Origin: Hyphomicrobiales bacterium
GTDB lineage: Bacteria > Pseudomonadota > Alphaproteobacteria > Rhizobiales > HXMU1428-3
NCBI GenBank assembly: GCA_021775425.1
Contig: JAJFHX010000036.1
Location: forward strand, 1 to 64,000
Direction of reading: 5' to 3'
DNA length: 64,000 nucleotides
This document shows, in pieces, positions 9,821 to 18,132 of the stretch (position 1 is its first letter; the number at the start of each line of letters is the position of its first letter). The notes below the pieces were generated by a model, which was given only the letters and a program-made list of their open reading frames with translations, ran no database searches and was not told the origin of the DNA. Made by a program: the position numbers and the translations under genes.

Positions 9821-10198
9821 CTGGTGGGTCACCTGTAATTTGTAATTGTTCGTTGAAATTGGCCGGTATTCATTGTCACCGTCGCGGCGGACACATAAGT
9901 TTTAGAATTAAATCAGTTAGTTAAAATCAGTTATGAGCAAATTAATTATAAATAGGATACTTTGAACAGCCCAATAAACCAAAAACCAAGCAAAACAAAA
10001 TGTTACAATAATGGTTAGAATTTATGCCTTTGTGTTAGCAAAACTAGCGGATAAACTATAGCAGCATGGCTCAGAAAAAATGAATGTCAATAAGAATGAA
10101 CATCTGAGCAGCAACTATCAATGACGATAAATCTGCCATGATGAATTTCAGCATGCAGGCTGTAAGAATTAAGAGCAACTATTTCCTGGGAGGAAACA
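9821..10198. other. intergenic region upstream of the complex II-like operon
   Basis: 378 AT-rich bases between divergent genes. No credible ORF or hairpin was seen. It must hold promoters for the GST gene (-) and the dehydrogenase operon (+). The only clear signal is the GGGAGGAAAC Shine-Dalgarno sequence at about 10188-10197. Confidence 0.5.
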
Positions 10199-10942
10199 GT
10201 GTCAGCTGCCGGAGAAAAAACAAAGCTGAAGAATATAAATGTATCTGTCTGGCGCGGTGATAGTGCAGGCGGCACTTTCCAGAACTACGCCGTCCCTGCA
10301 CAGGAAAGTCAGACAATTCTCGATGTCGTCGCCTGGATTCAGCAAAATCAGGATCCCACACTGTCATACAGATATGCCTGCCGCGTCGGAATGTGCGGCT
10401 CATGCGCCATGATGGTCAACGGCCAACCTCGCTGGACCTGTCGCACCCATGTGCAGAAGGTCATCAAAAAAAATAAACTTGTCATCGCTCCATTACGTAA
10501 TCTGCCGGTCATCAAAGACCTTGCCACAAATATGGATGAATTTTTTGATAAATGGGTTAGAGCCGAAGGGGTGTTTCATCCCACCAGAACCCGCGATGAT
10601 GAGATAGAAAAAATCAACCCTGAAACGTCAAAACGCGCCAGGGCCAATGCCGCAATTGAATGTATTAATTGCGCTGTATGCTATGCCTCCTGCGATGTGG
10701 TGTCGTCCAATAAAGACTATCTCGGCCCGGCTGCCCTCAACCGCGCCTGGTCTCTGGTCAATGATGTACGTGATGGCGCGCTAGACCAAAGGCTTGATGC
10801 TGTCTCTAAATCGGGCGGGTGCCACAATTGTCATTCACAGCATGGCTGTGTGAAGTTCTGCCCGAATGAACTAAACCCGACAGCCGCCATCGCCGGCCTC
10901 AAGCTGGAAACGGCAAAAACCATGTTCAGACGCCGGAGGTAG
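10199..10942 (+). CDS. sdhB: succinate dehydrogenase/fumarate reductase-type iron-sulfur subunit
   Basis: This is the electron-transfer subunit of a complex II-type enzyme, 247 residues. It starts with GTG directly after GGGAGGAAAC. The plant-type [2Fe-2S] ligands are C61, C66, C69 (CRVGMCGSC) and C81. The C-terminal bacterial ferredoxin part has C155, C158, C161, C165 (CINCAVCYASC), C208, C211, C217 and C221 (CHNCHSQHGCVKFCP). These are enough for the [4Fe-4S] and [3Fe-4S] centres, with one extra Cys. It is first in the order B-C-D-A, unlike the C-D-A-B order of the housekeeping sdh operon, and is probably a paralogue of that enzyme. The next gene follows after 5 bases. Confidence 0.9.
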   Translation: MSAAGEKTKLKNINVSVWRGDSAGGTFQNYAVPAQESQTILDVVAWIQQNQDPTLSYRYACRVGMCGSCAMMVNGQPRWTCRTHVQKVIKKNKLVIAPLRNLPVIKDLATNMDEFFDKWVRAEGVFHPTRTRDDEIEKINPETSKRARANAAIECINCAVCYASCDVVSSNKDYLGPAALNRAWSLVNDVRDGALDQRLDAVSKSGGCHNCHSQHGCVKFCPNELNPTAAIAGLKLETAKTMFRRRR

Positions 10943-10947
10943 AGCTT

Positions 10948-11280
10948 ATGCTGGATTTAAGATTATACATGGCGCAGCGCCTCACCGCCCTCATCATGGT
11001 GCCGCTCACATTCGGCCATATCGCTGTGATGATATACGCCATCGAGGGGGGGCTTTCAGCAGCAGAAATTCTGAGCCGCACCAAGGGCAGCCTGGCCTGG
11101 GCCTTGTTTTACGGTACATTCGTTGTCGCCGTCTCTATTCACGGAGCCATTGGCCTGCGTGTTATCATGTTTGAAACCTTCGACCTGAAAGGCAGACCGC
11201 TTAGCATCTTTTCATGGGCTGTTTTTCTCAGCCTGCTTTACCTTGGGGCACGGGCAGTCTATGCCGTGACAACAACATGA
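10948..11280 (+). CDS. sdhC: complex II membrane anchor subunit (cytochrome b type, C)
   Basis: The 110-residue product has three membrane helices (about 10-30, 47-70 and 85-105). The N-terminal LYMAQRLTALIMVPLTFGHIAVMIYA and VSIHGAIGLR contain histidines placed as in haem-b ligands of SdhC/FrdC-type anchors. GGAGGT precedes the ATG by 6 bases. Its TGA overlaps the next ATG as ATGA, so the two anchors are translationally coupled. The symbol reflects position and fold; sequence identity to classical SdhC is likely low. Confidence 0.75.
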   Translation: MLDLRLYMAQRLTALIMVPLTFGHIAVMIYAIEGGLSAAEILSRTKGSLAWALFYGTFVVAVSIHGAIGLRVIMFETFDLKGRPLSIFSWAVFLSLLYLGARAVYAVTTT

Positions 11281-11615
11281 ACCGGCACCGCACACATACA
11301 CTATGGATCGCCTTTATTCTGCACCGCTTCTCGGGTGTAGCTCTGGTTTTATTTCTGCCACTGCATTTTTATCTGCTCTCCATGGTGCTGACAGATCCGG
11401 AAACGGTTGATCAGCTATTGCACTGGACCAAACATCCGCTAGTTAAAGTCGCTGAATTTGGGCTGGTATTTTTGCTTTCAGTACATATTTTCGGCGGTCT
11501 GCGCTTAATGGCCCTTGAATTTCTACCCTGGGCTTCCTGGCAAAAAACAATGGCCGCTTTTTCTGTTGCAGTTTCATTCCTGATTTCCTGCACTTTCTAT
11601 TTGAGCGCCGTTTAA
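11277..11615 (+). CDS. sdhD: complex II membrane anchor subunit (D)
   Basis: The 112-residue protein starts at the ATG overlapping the previous stop. It has three membrane helices (about 9-30, 55-78 and 88-110). LWIAFILHRFSGVALVLFLPLHF and LSVHIFGGLRLMALE match the anchor family: HRxSG is the quinone-site motif of SdhC-type anchors and H in LSVHIFGG is a likely haem ligand. The anchor with HRFSG could equally be called C and the preceding one D. With the neighbours it would form a membrane quinone-linked dehydrogenase or reductase. Confidence 0.75.
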   Translation: MNRHRTHTLWIAFILHRFSGVALVLFLPLHFYLLSMVLTDPETVDQLLHWTKHPLVKVAEFGLVFLLSVHIFGGLRLMALEFLPWASWQKTMAAFSVAVSFLISCTFYLSAV

Positions 11616-11638
11616 GAAACATGAGGAGTAGTAAATAT

Positions 11639-13402
11639 ATGACCACGCGCCAGAATATAGACCGGCACGATACTGACATCCTCATCCTTGGCACTGGCGG
11701 CGCCGGGCTGTTTGCCGCTCTTCATGCGCAAAGAACAGCGCCCGATAAAAAAATCACCATTGCTGTTAAAGGCTTAATCGGCAAATGTGGCTGCACCCGC
11801 ATGGTGCAGGGTGGGTATAACGTTGCCCTTGGGCAGGGCGACTCAGTTGAGCGCCATTTTATGGATACGATACAGGGCGGCAAATGGCTGCCAAATCAGG
11901 ACATGGCCTGGAAACTTTGTGAAACAGCCGTGGTTCGTGTGCGTGAACTGGAAAACGAAATCGGCTGTTTTTTTGACAGGAATGAAGACGGCACCCTTCA
12001 TCAGAAAGCCTTTGCCGGCCAGACTTTTGACAGAACCGTCCACAAAGGTGACCTCACCGGCATCGAAATTATCAACCGCCTGATGGAACAGGTCCTCTCA
12101 CGCCCAATAGAAAAACTACAGGAACACCGCGCCATTGGTCTCATCCCCTCAAAAGACGGCACAGCTCTGGCAGGTGTGTTATTTATCGATATGAGAACCG
12201 GCGGGTTCAGGTTCGTGCGCGCCAAAACAGTGCTGATGGCCACCGGCGGCGGCCCGACAATGTACAAATACCACACACCCTCAGGTGACAAAACCATGGA
12301 CGGTCTGGCCATGGCTTTAAGGCGCGGCTTGCCATTAAGAGACATGGAAATGGTCCAGTTCCACCCAACCGGGCTGCTTGGCGGCGCGGGGACAAAAATG
12401 ACCGGTACCGTTCTGGAAGAAGGCTTGCGCGGTGCAGGCGGCATCCTTCTGAATAACCATGAGCATCGCTTCATGTTTGATGTGGATGAGCGCGGCGAAC
12501 GAGCAACAAGAGACATCGTCAGCCGCGGTATCTATGCGGAAATGCGCAAGAACAACACATCCCCAAATGGCGGGGTTTACATTTCAATGAGCCATCTTGG
12601 GCCGGATAATGTCCGTAAAAAATTCCCCGGTATGGTCAAACGCTGCGCCGATAGTGGTTTCGATCTGGCGGGTGACAAGGTCGAGGTGGTGCCAACAGCA
12701 CATTATTTTATGGGCGGCGTTGTCGTCGACCCTGACACAAGAACCGATTTGCGCGGGCTTTATGTGGCTGGCGAAGATGCAGGCGGCGCACACGGCTCTA
12801 ACCGCCTTGGCGGCAATGGTGTTGCTAATTCTACCGTTTATGGCGGTGTCGCAGGTGACGTGATGGGCAAGGACATTCAGAGTTTCAACGCCCTTCATGA
12901 GCCGGATGAAACCATCCTTGATGAAGAAATATCAAGAGCCTTACACCCGCTTAGCAGAAAGCCAGCCAACATCCAGACTTTGCGAAACAGGCTGATGGAT
13001 GTAATGTGGGATGAAGTTGGCGTACTGCGCACCGAAAAGGGCATCCTTCGTGGGCTTGCGGCTTTGGATGACATCACCAGTGAATTAAGCGAACTTGGTG
13101 TCGATGGTGGCAACCTTGCTTTTAACCTGACCTGGCATGACTGGATCAACCTGCAAAGCCTTTGTGAAATTTCTAAAGTGATCGCCAGCGCCGCCTTATC
13201 GCGTGAAAATTCACGCGGCGCCCATTTCCGTGAAGATTTCCCCGAAAGCGGCAGCATGGAAAGTTCCTATTTCACCGTGGCCCGCCAAAAGGGTGACGAA
13301 CTCAACGTAGCAAGAGAACAGGTCGAGTTCACCATCGTGAAACCGGGTGAAACCCTCTTGAAAGACAATGAAGCCGAAAGCATGTTGGAGGCGATAAAAT
13401 GA
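11639..13402 (+). CDS. sdhA: succinate dehydrogenase/fumarate reductase-type flavoprotein lacking the FAD-linking histidine
   Basis: This is the catalytic FAD subunit, 587 residues from ATG 11639, which has GAGGAG 10 bases upstream; the longer ATG at 11621 lacks a site. It has a Rossmann dinucleotide motif (ILGTGGAGLFAALHA). Active-site regions of the family are present: QFHPTG, RATRDIVSR, PTAHYFMGG and SNRLGGNG. Where SdhA/FrdA have SHT..AQGG, with His carrying covalent FAD, this protein has GCTRMVQGG, with C52 in the His position. FAD is therefore probably not covalently bound, which usually shifts such enzymes away from succinate oxidation. The real substrate may be fumarate (reduction) or a succinate analogue. 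Its stop overlaps the next start (ATGA). Confidence 0.88.
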   Translation: MTTRQNIDRHDTDILILGTGGAGLFAALHAQRTAPDKKITIAVKGLIGKCGCTRMVQGGYNVALGQGDSVERHFMDTIQGGKWLPNQDMAWKLCETAVVRVRELENEIGCFFDRNEDGTLHQKAFAGQTFDRTVHKGDLTGIEIINRLMEQVLSRPIEKLQEHRAIGLIPSKDGTALAGVLFIDMRTGGFRFVRAKTVLMATGGGPTMYKYHTPSGDKTMDGLAMALRRGLPLRDMEMVQFHPTGLLGGAGTKMTGTVLEEGLRGAGGILLNNHEHRFMFDVDERGERATRDIVSRGIYAEMRKNNTSPNGGVYISMSHLGPDNVRKKFPGMVKRCADSGFDLAGDKVEVVPTAHYFMGGVVVDPDTRTDLRGLYVAGEDAGGAHGSNRLGGNGVANSTVYGGVAGDVMGKDIQSFNALHEPDETILDEEISRALHPLSRKPANIQTLRNRLMDVMWDEVGVLRTEKGILRGLAALDDITSELSELGVDGGNLAFNLTWHDWINLQSLCEISKVIASAALSRENSRGAHFREDFPESGSMESSYFTVARQKGDELNVAREQVEFTIVKPGETLLKDNEAESMLEAIK

Positions 13403-14361
13403 TATCAATAGATCTTATTCAGCAAACAGCGGAAACGCTGATGGATAAAGCGGCCATCGAAATTCCGGATGATTATCTGGATGGACTGAAAAAAACCGCC
13501 AGTCAGGAAGATGGAGACCTTTCATCATTCGTGCTGCAAGCAATGCTGGAAAATTATCAGGCCGCAAAAGAAGACCGACGCGCGATGTGCGGTGATACAG
13601 GTTGCCCACGCTGGTATGTAAAAATGGGCAATGAAGCACAAATCGAAGGCGGCGCCATAGCACTTGAAGCGGCCCTGCGCCGCGCAACGGCAAACGCAAC
13701 CAATGGCGTACCATTGCGGCCCAACCGCGTTCATCCTTTATGGCGCACAGACCATGATAACAATGTCGGTATCGGCGCACCCGAAATTGAATATGGCTTC
13801 GAGCCTGGTGGTGATTGGGTTGACCTCATCACCGTTCACAAAGGCGGTCTGTTCGGCACAGATTATCGCATGCTGTTCCCAAGTGATGGCATTGAAGGCA
13901 TCAAAAGATTTTATCTGGATTGCCTCGTTGCCTTTGGCAAAAGGGGGCTTGCCTGCCAGCCTGCTATCATTGGCATTGGCCTTGGTGGGTCAAAAGATAC
14001 CTGCATGGTACTTGGCAAACGAGCCGCCTGCCTGCGTGTGGTCGGTGACAAAAATCCTGATCCGAAAATAGCTGCACTTGAAGATGAATTTAAAGAATTG
14101 GGCAACAGCATCGGCATGGGTGCGATGGGCTTTGTGGGTAAATCCATGGTCATCGATTGCAACATCGAAGTTGGCTATTGCCACACAGGTGGCATGCAAA
14201 TGTCAGTTCATGCTTTTTGTCTCTCTTCAAGACGTGCCGTCGCCCGTGTTTTTGGCGATGGCCGTGTGGAATACAGAACAGACCCCGACTGGTTCACAGA
14301 TTATCAAAGAAGGGATACCGTTGAATGGAACATTCCGGAAAACCAAACAAAATCCGCTTAA
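13399..14361 (+). CDS. class I fumarate hydratase / L-tartrate dehydratase-type alpha subunit
   Basis: This is the iron-sulfur hydro-lyase large subunit, 320 residues. Family features are the CGDTGCPR segment (usually CQDTG, first cluster Cys), the PLRPNRVHPL and DHDNNVGIGAPEIEYGF region, KGGLFGTDYRM, and the GIGLGGSKDTCMVLGKRA loop preceded by a Cys-Gln-Pro. The SIGMGAMGF segment completes the active site. Such enzymes add or remove water across a trans-dicarboxylate double bond and carry an oxygen-sensitive [4Fe-4S] cluster. The split alpha/beta arrangement fits both two-subunit fumarases and tartrate dehydratase, and I cannot choose. It overlaps the flavoprotein gene by 4 bases and the beta subunit by 37. 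Confidence 0.85.
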   Translation: MISIDLIQQTAETLMDKAAIEIPDDYLDGLKKTASQEDGDLSSFVLQAMLENYQAAKEDRRAMCGDTGCPRWYVKMGNEAQIEGGAIALEAALRRATANATNGVPLRPNRVHPLWRTDHDNNVGIGAPEIEYGFEPGGDWVDLITVHKGGLFGTDYRMLFPSDGIEGIKRFYLDCLVAFGKRGLACQPAIIGIGLGGSKDTCMVLGKRAACLRVVGDKNPDPKIAALEDEFKELGNSIGMGAMGFVGKSMVIDCNIEVGYCHTGGMQMSVHAFCLSSRRAVARVFGDGRVEYRTDPDWFTDYQRRDTVEWNIPENQTKSA

Positions 14362-15002
14362 GCACCAACCCCACCAATGAAGCGCTAAGCAAACTGAAAA
14401 TCGGCGATATTGTTTATCTTGATGGTGTTGTGTACACAGGCCGCGAAGGCGTTTACATGCGCGCCATTGAAGATGGTGAACCCATCCCGATGGATCTTCC
14501 CGCTGAAAGTGCCGCGAATTTCCATTGCTCCCCCGCCGCCGTTCAGAATGAAGATGGTTCGTTTAACATGGGCGCGGTTACAGCCACGGCCTCATTCAGA
14601 TTTTCCAAATGGATTGGCGCCTGGTTTAAAATGTCAGGCGCAAAACTGATCCTTGGCAAAGGCGGCATGAGCCCGGAAGACTATAAAAAACACTTTGTCC
14701 CCAACGGCGCGATTTATCTGACAACAGTTGGCTATGGCACAGGTGCTTTGTTAGGCCGCGGCGTCAAACAGGTCAGAGCTTTACATTGGCGCAAAGAGCT
14801 TGGCCTCGCACAAGCCATCTGGGTCATTGAAGTTGAAAACTTCGGCCCTTTCATTGTGGAATCTGACCTTGAAGGCAACAGCCTGTTTGAGCGTGAAAAC
14901 GCCAAAATCGCGGAAAATCTCTCTAAAGCCTATGAAGGTACCAGACCTGCGGTGCTAAAACGGTTTGGAGAAACAGATGACCGAAAAGACGAACTGATAT
15001 AG
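14325..15002 (+). CDS. class I fumarate hydratase / L-tartrate dehydratase-type beta subunit
   Basis: The 225-residue swivelling C-terminal subunit is the partner of the preceding gene. It shows LKIGDIVYLDGVVYTGREGVYMRA and GAVTATASFRF, corresponding to the TAGPTTS-type region of the family. LILGKGGMSP and the YLTTVGYGTGALLGRGVKQV strand are also characteristic. ATG 14325 lies inside the alpha gene (37-base overlap) and has AGGGA 10 bases upstream. It has a distinct N-terminal extension before the conserved part (residues 1-18). The GTxTG motif is altered to VTATA. Together with the dehydrogenase it would turn a saturated dicarboxylate into its 2-hydroxy product through an unsaturated intermediate. 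Confidence 0.85.
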   Translation: MEHSGKPNKIRLSTNPTNEALSKLKIGDIVYLDGVVYTGREGVYMRAIEDGEPIPMDLPAESAANFHCSPAAVQNEDGSFNMGAVTATASFRFSKWIGAWFKMSGAKLILGKGGMSPEDYKKHFVPNGAIYLTTVGYGTGALLGRGVKQVRALHWRKELGLAQAIWVIEVENFGPFIVESDLEGNSLFERENAKIAENLSKAYEGTRPAVLKRFGETDDRKDELI

Positions 15003-15055
15003 CCTGAAAAAGTTCAGCTGTTTTTTATTGTCAAAATTAAAGGATTTCCAGTTAG

Positions 15056-16171
15056 ATGCCTGCCAACGACAATCCCGATATCATAAATCCATTTCTTGAT
15101 GCTTCCAATCGTGTTCATATTGAAGATGGCAGCTACATCAGAAATGAAGTTGACCTGGCCAACCGTAACTCAGGCCTGCTGCTGGAATTATTGTCTTGTG
15201 ACATCACCCCAATTGGCGCGCACTACCTCCTCAATCATTTTGACGTGCCGATATTAGACAGCAGCACGCATACGCTCGCTTTTGAAGGCGCCTTTGAAGC
15301 CCCTTATAAAATCACACTGGATGAAATTAAATCCCTGCCAAAAATCACCATGCCGGTAACGCTGGAGTGTTCCGGCAATGGCCGCGCCGGCGTTCAGCCA
15401 AGATCAAGATCAATGCCCTGGCTATATGAAGCCGTTGGCACGTCAGAATGGACCGGCACACCCCTAAAACCATTATTAGAACAAGCTGGCCCGTTGCAGG
15501 ATGCAATGGAGATTTGTTTTACAGGTGAAGATCGGGGGTTTGATAAAGCGATTGAACACAATTTTGCCCGCAGCCTGACCTTGAAACATCTGGAAAATCT
15601 TGAAGCACTACTTGTTTATGAAATGAACGGTCAACCATTATTACCCCAGCATGGCGCCCCCTTGCGGCTGATTGTGCCGGGTTGGTATGGCATGGCCAGT
15701 GTCAAATGGCTTTCAAATATCACCGCGTTGACTGAAGCCTTTGATGGCTATCAGCAGGTCGGCACCTATCATTACCGTAACGACCATGACGATCCGGGCA
15801 TCCCGGTTGAAGACATCCGCGTAAAATCACTGATGAAACCACCGGGTATCCCTGACTGGCAAACCCGCCAGCGATTGGTCGAGCAGGGCACAGTCCCCCT
15901 CATGGGCCGTGCCTGGTCTGGTGGTGGCCGCAACATCACAAAAGTTGAAGTCGGCATTGATGATCAGTGGCAGGAAGCCACACTGGATAGCAATCAGCAT
16001 GACTATGCCTGGGTCAGATGGCAGCATGAGTGGCAGGCAAAGCCGGGCCGTTATACCCTCCGTTGCCGGGCAACCGATAGCGAAGGCAATGTTCAGCCCC
16101 TTACCCCGCCGTGGGATACGTCAGGCTTTGGCAACAACAAATGCCAGGAAATCATCGTTTTCGTGAGATGA
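15056..16171 (+). CDS. sulfite oxidase-type molybdopterin enzyme (cytoplasmic)
   Basis: The 371-residue protein has the oxidoreductase molybdopterin domain (about 60-230) with the Mo-ligating cysteine in PVTLECSGNGR. Further family segments are EWTGTPL, LLVYEMNGQPLLPQHGAPLRL and PGWYGMASVKWL. A C-terminal Mo-co dimerisation (Ig-like) domain follows (about 250-371, RAWSGGGRNITKVEVGID). It has no signal peptide and no haem domain, so it resembles plant-type or other cytosolic sulfite oxidases rather than periplasmic SorA. It starts 53 bases after the hydro-lyase and has AAAGGA upstream. It is likely in the same transcript. With the TauE/SafE exporter nearby it hints at sulfite release in this pathway, but sulfite as substrate is not proven by sequence. 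Confidence 0.85.
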   Translation: MPANDNPDIINPFLDASNRVHIEDGSYIRNEVDLANRNSGLLLELLSCDITPIGAHYLLNHFDVPILDSSTHTLAFEGAFEAPYKITLDEIKSLPKITMPVTLECSGNGRAGVQPRSRSMPWLYEAVGTSEWTGTPLKPLLEQAGPLQDAMEICFTGEDRGFDKAIEHNFARSLTLKHLENLEALLVYEMNGQPLLPQHGAPLRLIVPGWYGMASVKWLSNITALTEAFDGYQQVGTYHYRNDHDDPGIPVEDIRVKSLMKPPGIPDWQTRQRLVEQGTVPLMGRAWSGGGRNITKVEVGIDDQWQEATLDSNQHDYAWVRWQHEWQAKPGRYTLRCRATDSEGNVQPLTPPWDTSGFGNNKCQEIIVFVR

Positions 16172-16196
16172 ATGTGCTCATCACGTCTAAGAAATG

Positions 16197-17378
16197 TCAT
16201 GTCTCATTCTGAGCGAGTGAAAGCGTTTGATATGGCATCAGCGCTTCCGGCAAGGCTTCAACACCAAGGCCAGCACTTTCACGAAGGTCCATCATCCCCT
16301 CACTGATTGATAAGTCAAACAGTTCCCGCAGCGGGTTGGGGTTGGCATCAACCTCAAGCCGTCCATCACCCCGTTCACCAAACCCGGCCGCCGCCAGCAA
16401 ATGAGCCGAAGCAAGAAGACCAATGCCGCCACCAAGAAAATGCGGACAATAGCGGATCTTTGCCTGAATGATAGCACGCGCCACTTGAAAACACCCCGTA
16501 AACCCGCCCCATTTCGCAAGATCAGGCTGCAATACTCCAAAATGCTGGCTTATAATCGCAGCTTCAAATTCCGCAAATCCGGCCATATTTTCCCCGCCGG
16601 CAAGAGGTACTGAACTGGCCTCAGAAAGCCGCTGCCAATCATCAAAAGGTGCGTCAGCAGCAAGCGGTTCTTCCAGCCATCCAATTTGAAGACCTTCCAT
16701 TCGTTCGGCAAATCTAATGGCTTCAGAAACACCCCAGGCCTGGTTCGCATCAGAAAAAAGCTGTTCTCCATCTGATAGAGAGCCACAAAGTGAGCGAAGC
16801 TGAGTGATGTCATTATCATGCCCAAAACCAATCTTCACTTTAAACGCGGTATAGCCAGCCTGACGGCAATCGCCAATCATCTCAGCCCCACGGTTGATAT
16901 GAATGCCGCTTGCGTAAACGGGTACAGTTTCATTCGCCGCCTCATTGAGATATATTCGCAAAGGCAAACCTTTTCGGCGAGCACAAAGGTCATAGGCCGC
17001 TATATCCAGACCGGCGATCACATGCCGAAACGGCCCCCATTCACCACACTGAAGCGCGCGGATATGGGTTTGGCTTTCAAGCTTGTGGAAAAAATCAGCA
17101 GGGCTTTCAAATTCGACCCCCAAAACCAGGTCAGCAATATCTTCCATCAGAAGTCTGGCCCGGTGTTCCGCACCAGCTGCTGGCCAGTTGGCAAAAATCT
17201 CACCAAATCCAAACGCTCCGTCACGGTCAGTCAGCTTGACAAACACAGCCGGCCTGTCACGCATAATGCCAAACGAAGTCGCAACCACCTTGGTGATCGG
17301 CACACGGTAAACAGAGCATTCTATTCGTGAGATGATGAAAGGGTCGTTCTGAGGCAAAGAAGAGTTGTCTGCTATCAT
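16197..17378 (-). CDS. mandelate racemase/muconate lactonizing enzyme family protein (enolase superfamily)
   Basis: The 393-residue enzyme has the N-terminal capping domain and C-terminal TIM-like barrel of the enolase superfamily. Visible residues are the KVK pair (K180, K182), Mg ligands D210 (SDANQAW), E236 (EEPL) and E263 (GGEN), and an Asp-His dyad D286 (QPDLAKWGG) with H313 (CPHFLGGG). This is the mandelate-racemase subgroup pattern, typical of acid-sugar dehydratases and racemases. The substrate is not predictable from these residues alone. It is the last gene of the lysR-exporter-enolase operon, starting 11 bases after the exporter stop. It converges on the molybdoenzyme gene with 25 bases between stops. 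Confidence 0.9.
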   Translation of the reverse strand: MIADNSSLPQNDPFIISRIECSVYRVPITKVVATSFGIMRDRPAVFVKLTDRDGAFGFGEIFANWPAAGAEHRARLLMEDIADLVLGVEFESPADFFHKLESQTHIRALQCGEWGPFRHVIAGLDIAAYDLCARRKGLPLRIYLNEAANETVPVYASGIHINRGAEMIGDCRQAGYTAFKVKIGFGHDNDITQLRSLCGSLSDGEQLFSDANQAWGVSEAIRFAERMEGLQIGWLEEPLAADAPFDDWQRLSEASSVPLAGGENMAGFAEFEAAIISQHFGVLQPDLAKWGGFTGCFQVARAIIQAKIRYCPHFLGGGIGLLASAHLLAAAGFGERGDGRLEVDANPNPLRELFDLSISEGMMDLRESAGLGVEALPEALMPYQTLSLAQNET

Positions 17379-17389
17379 ATTTACACCAG

Positions 17390-18127
17390 CTAAATCAGTT
17401 CTCTAATCATCAGCACCAGACCGGAAACCAGCATCAGCGCAATCAACAGCCTGCGAAACTGATCATCTTCAAGCCGCTTAAAAACCATAATGCCGATCTG
17501 AGCCGATACCATTGTCACGGGTAAAGCAACACCAATTATAATCAGCGTTTCTAAAGTATAAGCCCCCTGTAGTGCCAGCAGAAATGCTGATAGTGCAAGT
17601 ATGGTCACATTAAACGGTTGCAATACAGCACGTTGTTCTGCCTTTTGCCAGGGGCGCAGCGAACACCACATGGTCGGTAAAGCGCCAGAAAGACCAGCCG
17701 CCGCCCCAAGAATGCCACCTAAAAAACCAATCACCCCATCAATAATGGGTGTTGGCCGTGTCATTGTTGGCAAGTCTTTTCTGAAAGTAAAAAAGCCACC
17801 ATAAAGAATAAGAAACCCGGCAATGACCAGTTTTAAATATTTCGGGTCAAGAACTGTCAGAAGATATAACCCGAGCGGAATTCCGAAAATTGCCGGAACA
17901 AGAAAACGACCAAGCCGCGGCCAGTTGATAGATTGCCGAACCAGCACAACCCCCTGAATGCCACTGAAAACTGACATCGCCAGAACTATCGCAACCGCTT
18001 GAACCGGCGGCATAATCTGCAACCACCAGCCAAGCGCAAACAGGGAAGTACCAAACCCGGCAAGCCCGTTAATGAAACCTCCGGCCGCGGCACCCGCCAC
18101 CAGCAATAAAATAAATTCAAATGTCAT
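17390..18127 (-). CDS. TSUP family (TauE/SafE) membrane exporter
   Basis: The 245-residue membrane protein has about eight helices and the two internal repeats of the TauE/SafE family. The motif AGAAAGGFINGLAGFGTSLFA opens repeat one and GFLGGILGAAAGLSGALPTMW opens repeat two. Known members move sulfite, sulfoacetate, sulfolactate or other organic anions. Its place between a LysR regulator (6 bases) and an enolase-superfamily enzyme, and opposite a sulfite oxidase-type enzyme, suggests it handles an anion made or used by this pathway. The ligand is an inference. Confidence 0.9.
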   Translation of the reverse strand: MTFEFILLLVAGAAAGGFINGLAGFGTSLFALGWWLQIMPPVQAVAIVLAMSVFSGIQGVVLVRQSINWPRLGRFLVPAIFGIPLGLYLLTVLDPKYLKLVIAGFLILYGGFFTFRKDLPTMTRPTPIIDGVIGFLGGILGAAAGLSGALPTMWCSLRPWQKAEQRAVLQPFNVTILALSAFLLALQGAYTLETLIIIGVALPVTMVSAQIGIMVFKRLEDDQFRRLLIALMLVSGLVLMIRELI

Positions 18128-18132
18128 GTGAT

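Noticed and set aside
10199-13402. Housekeeping succinate dehydrogenase operon
   Set aside because: Gene order B-C-D-A, the missing FAD-linking His and coupling to a hydro-lyase differ from the usual alphaproteobacterial sdhCDAB; a paralogue is more likely, though the genome outside the window cannot be checked.
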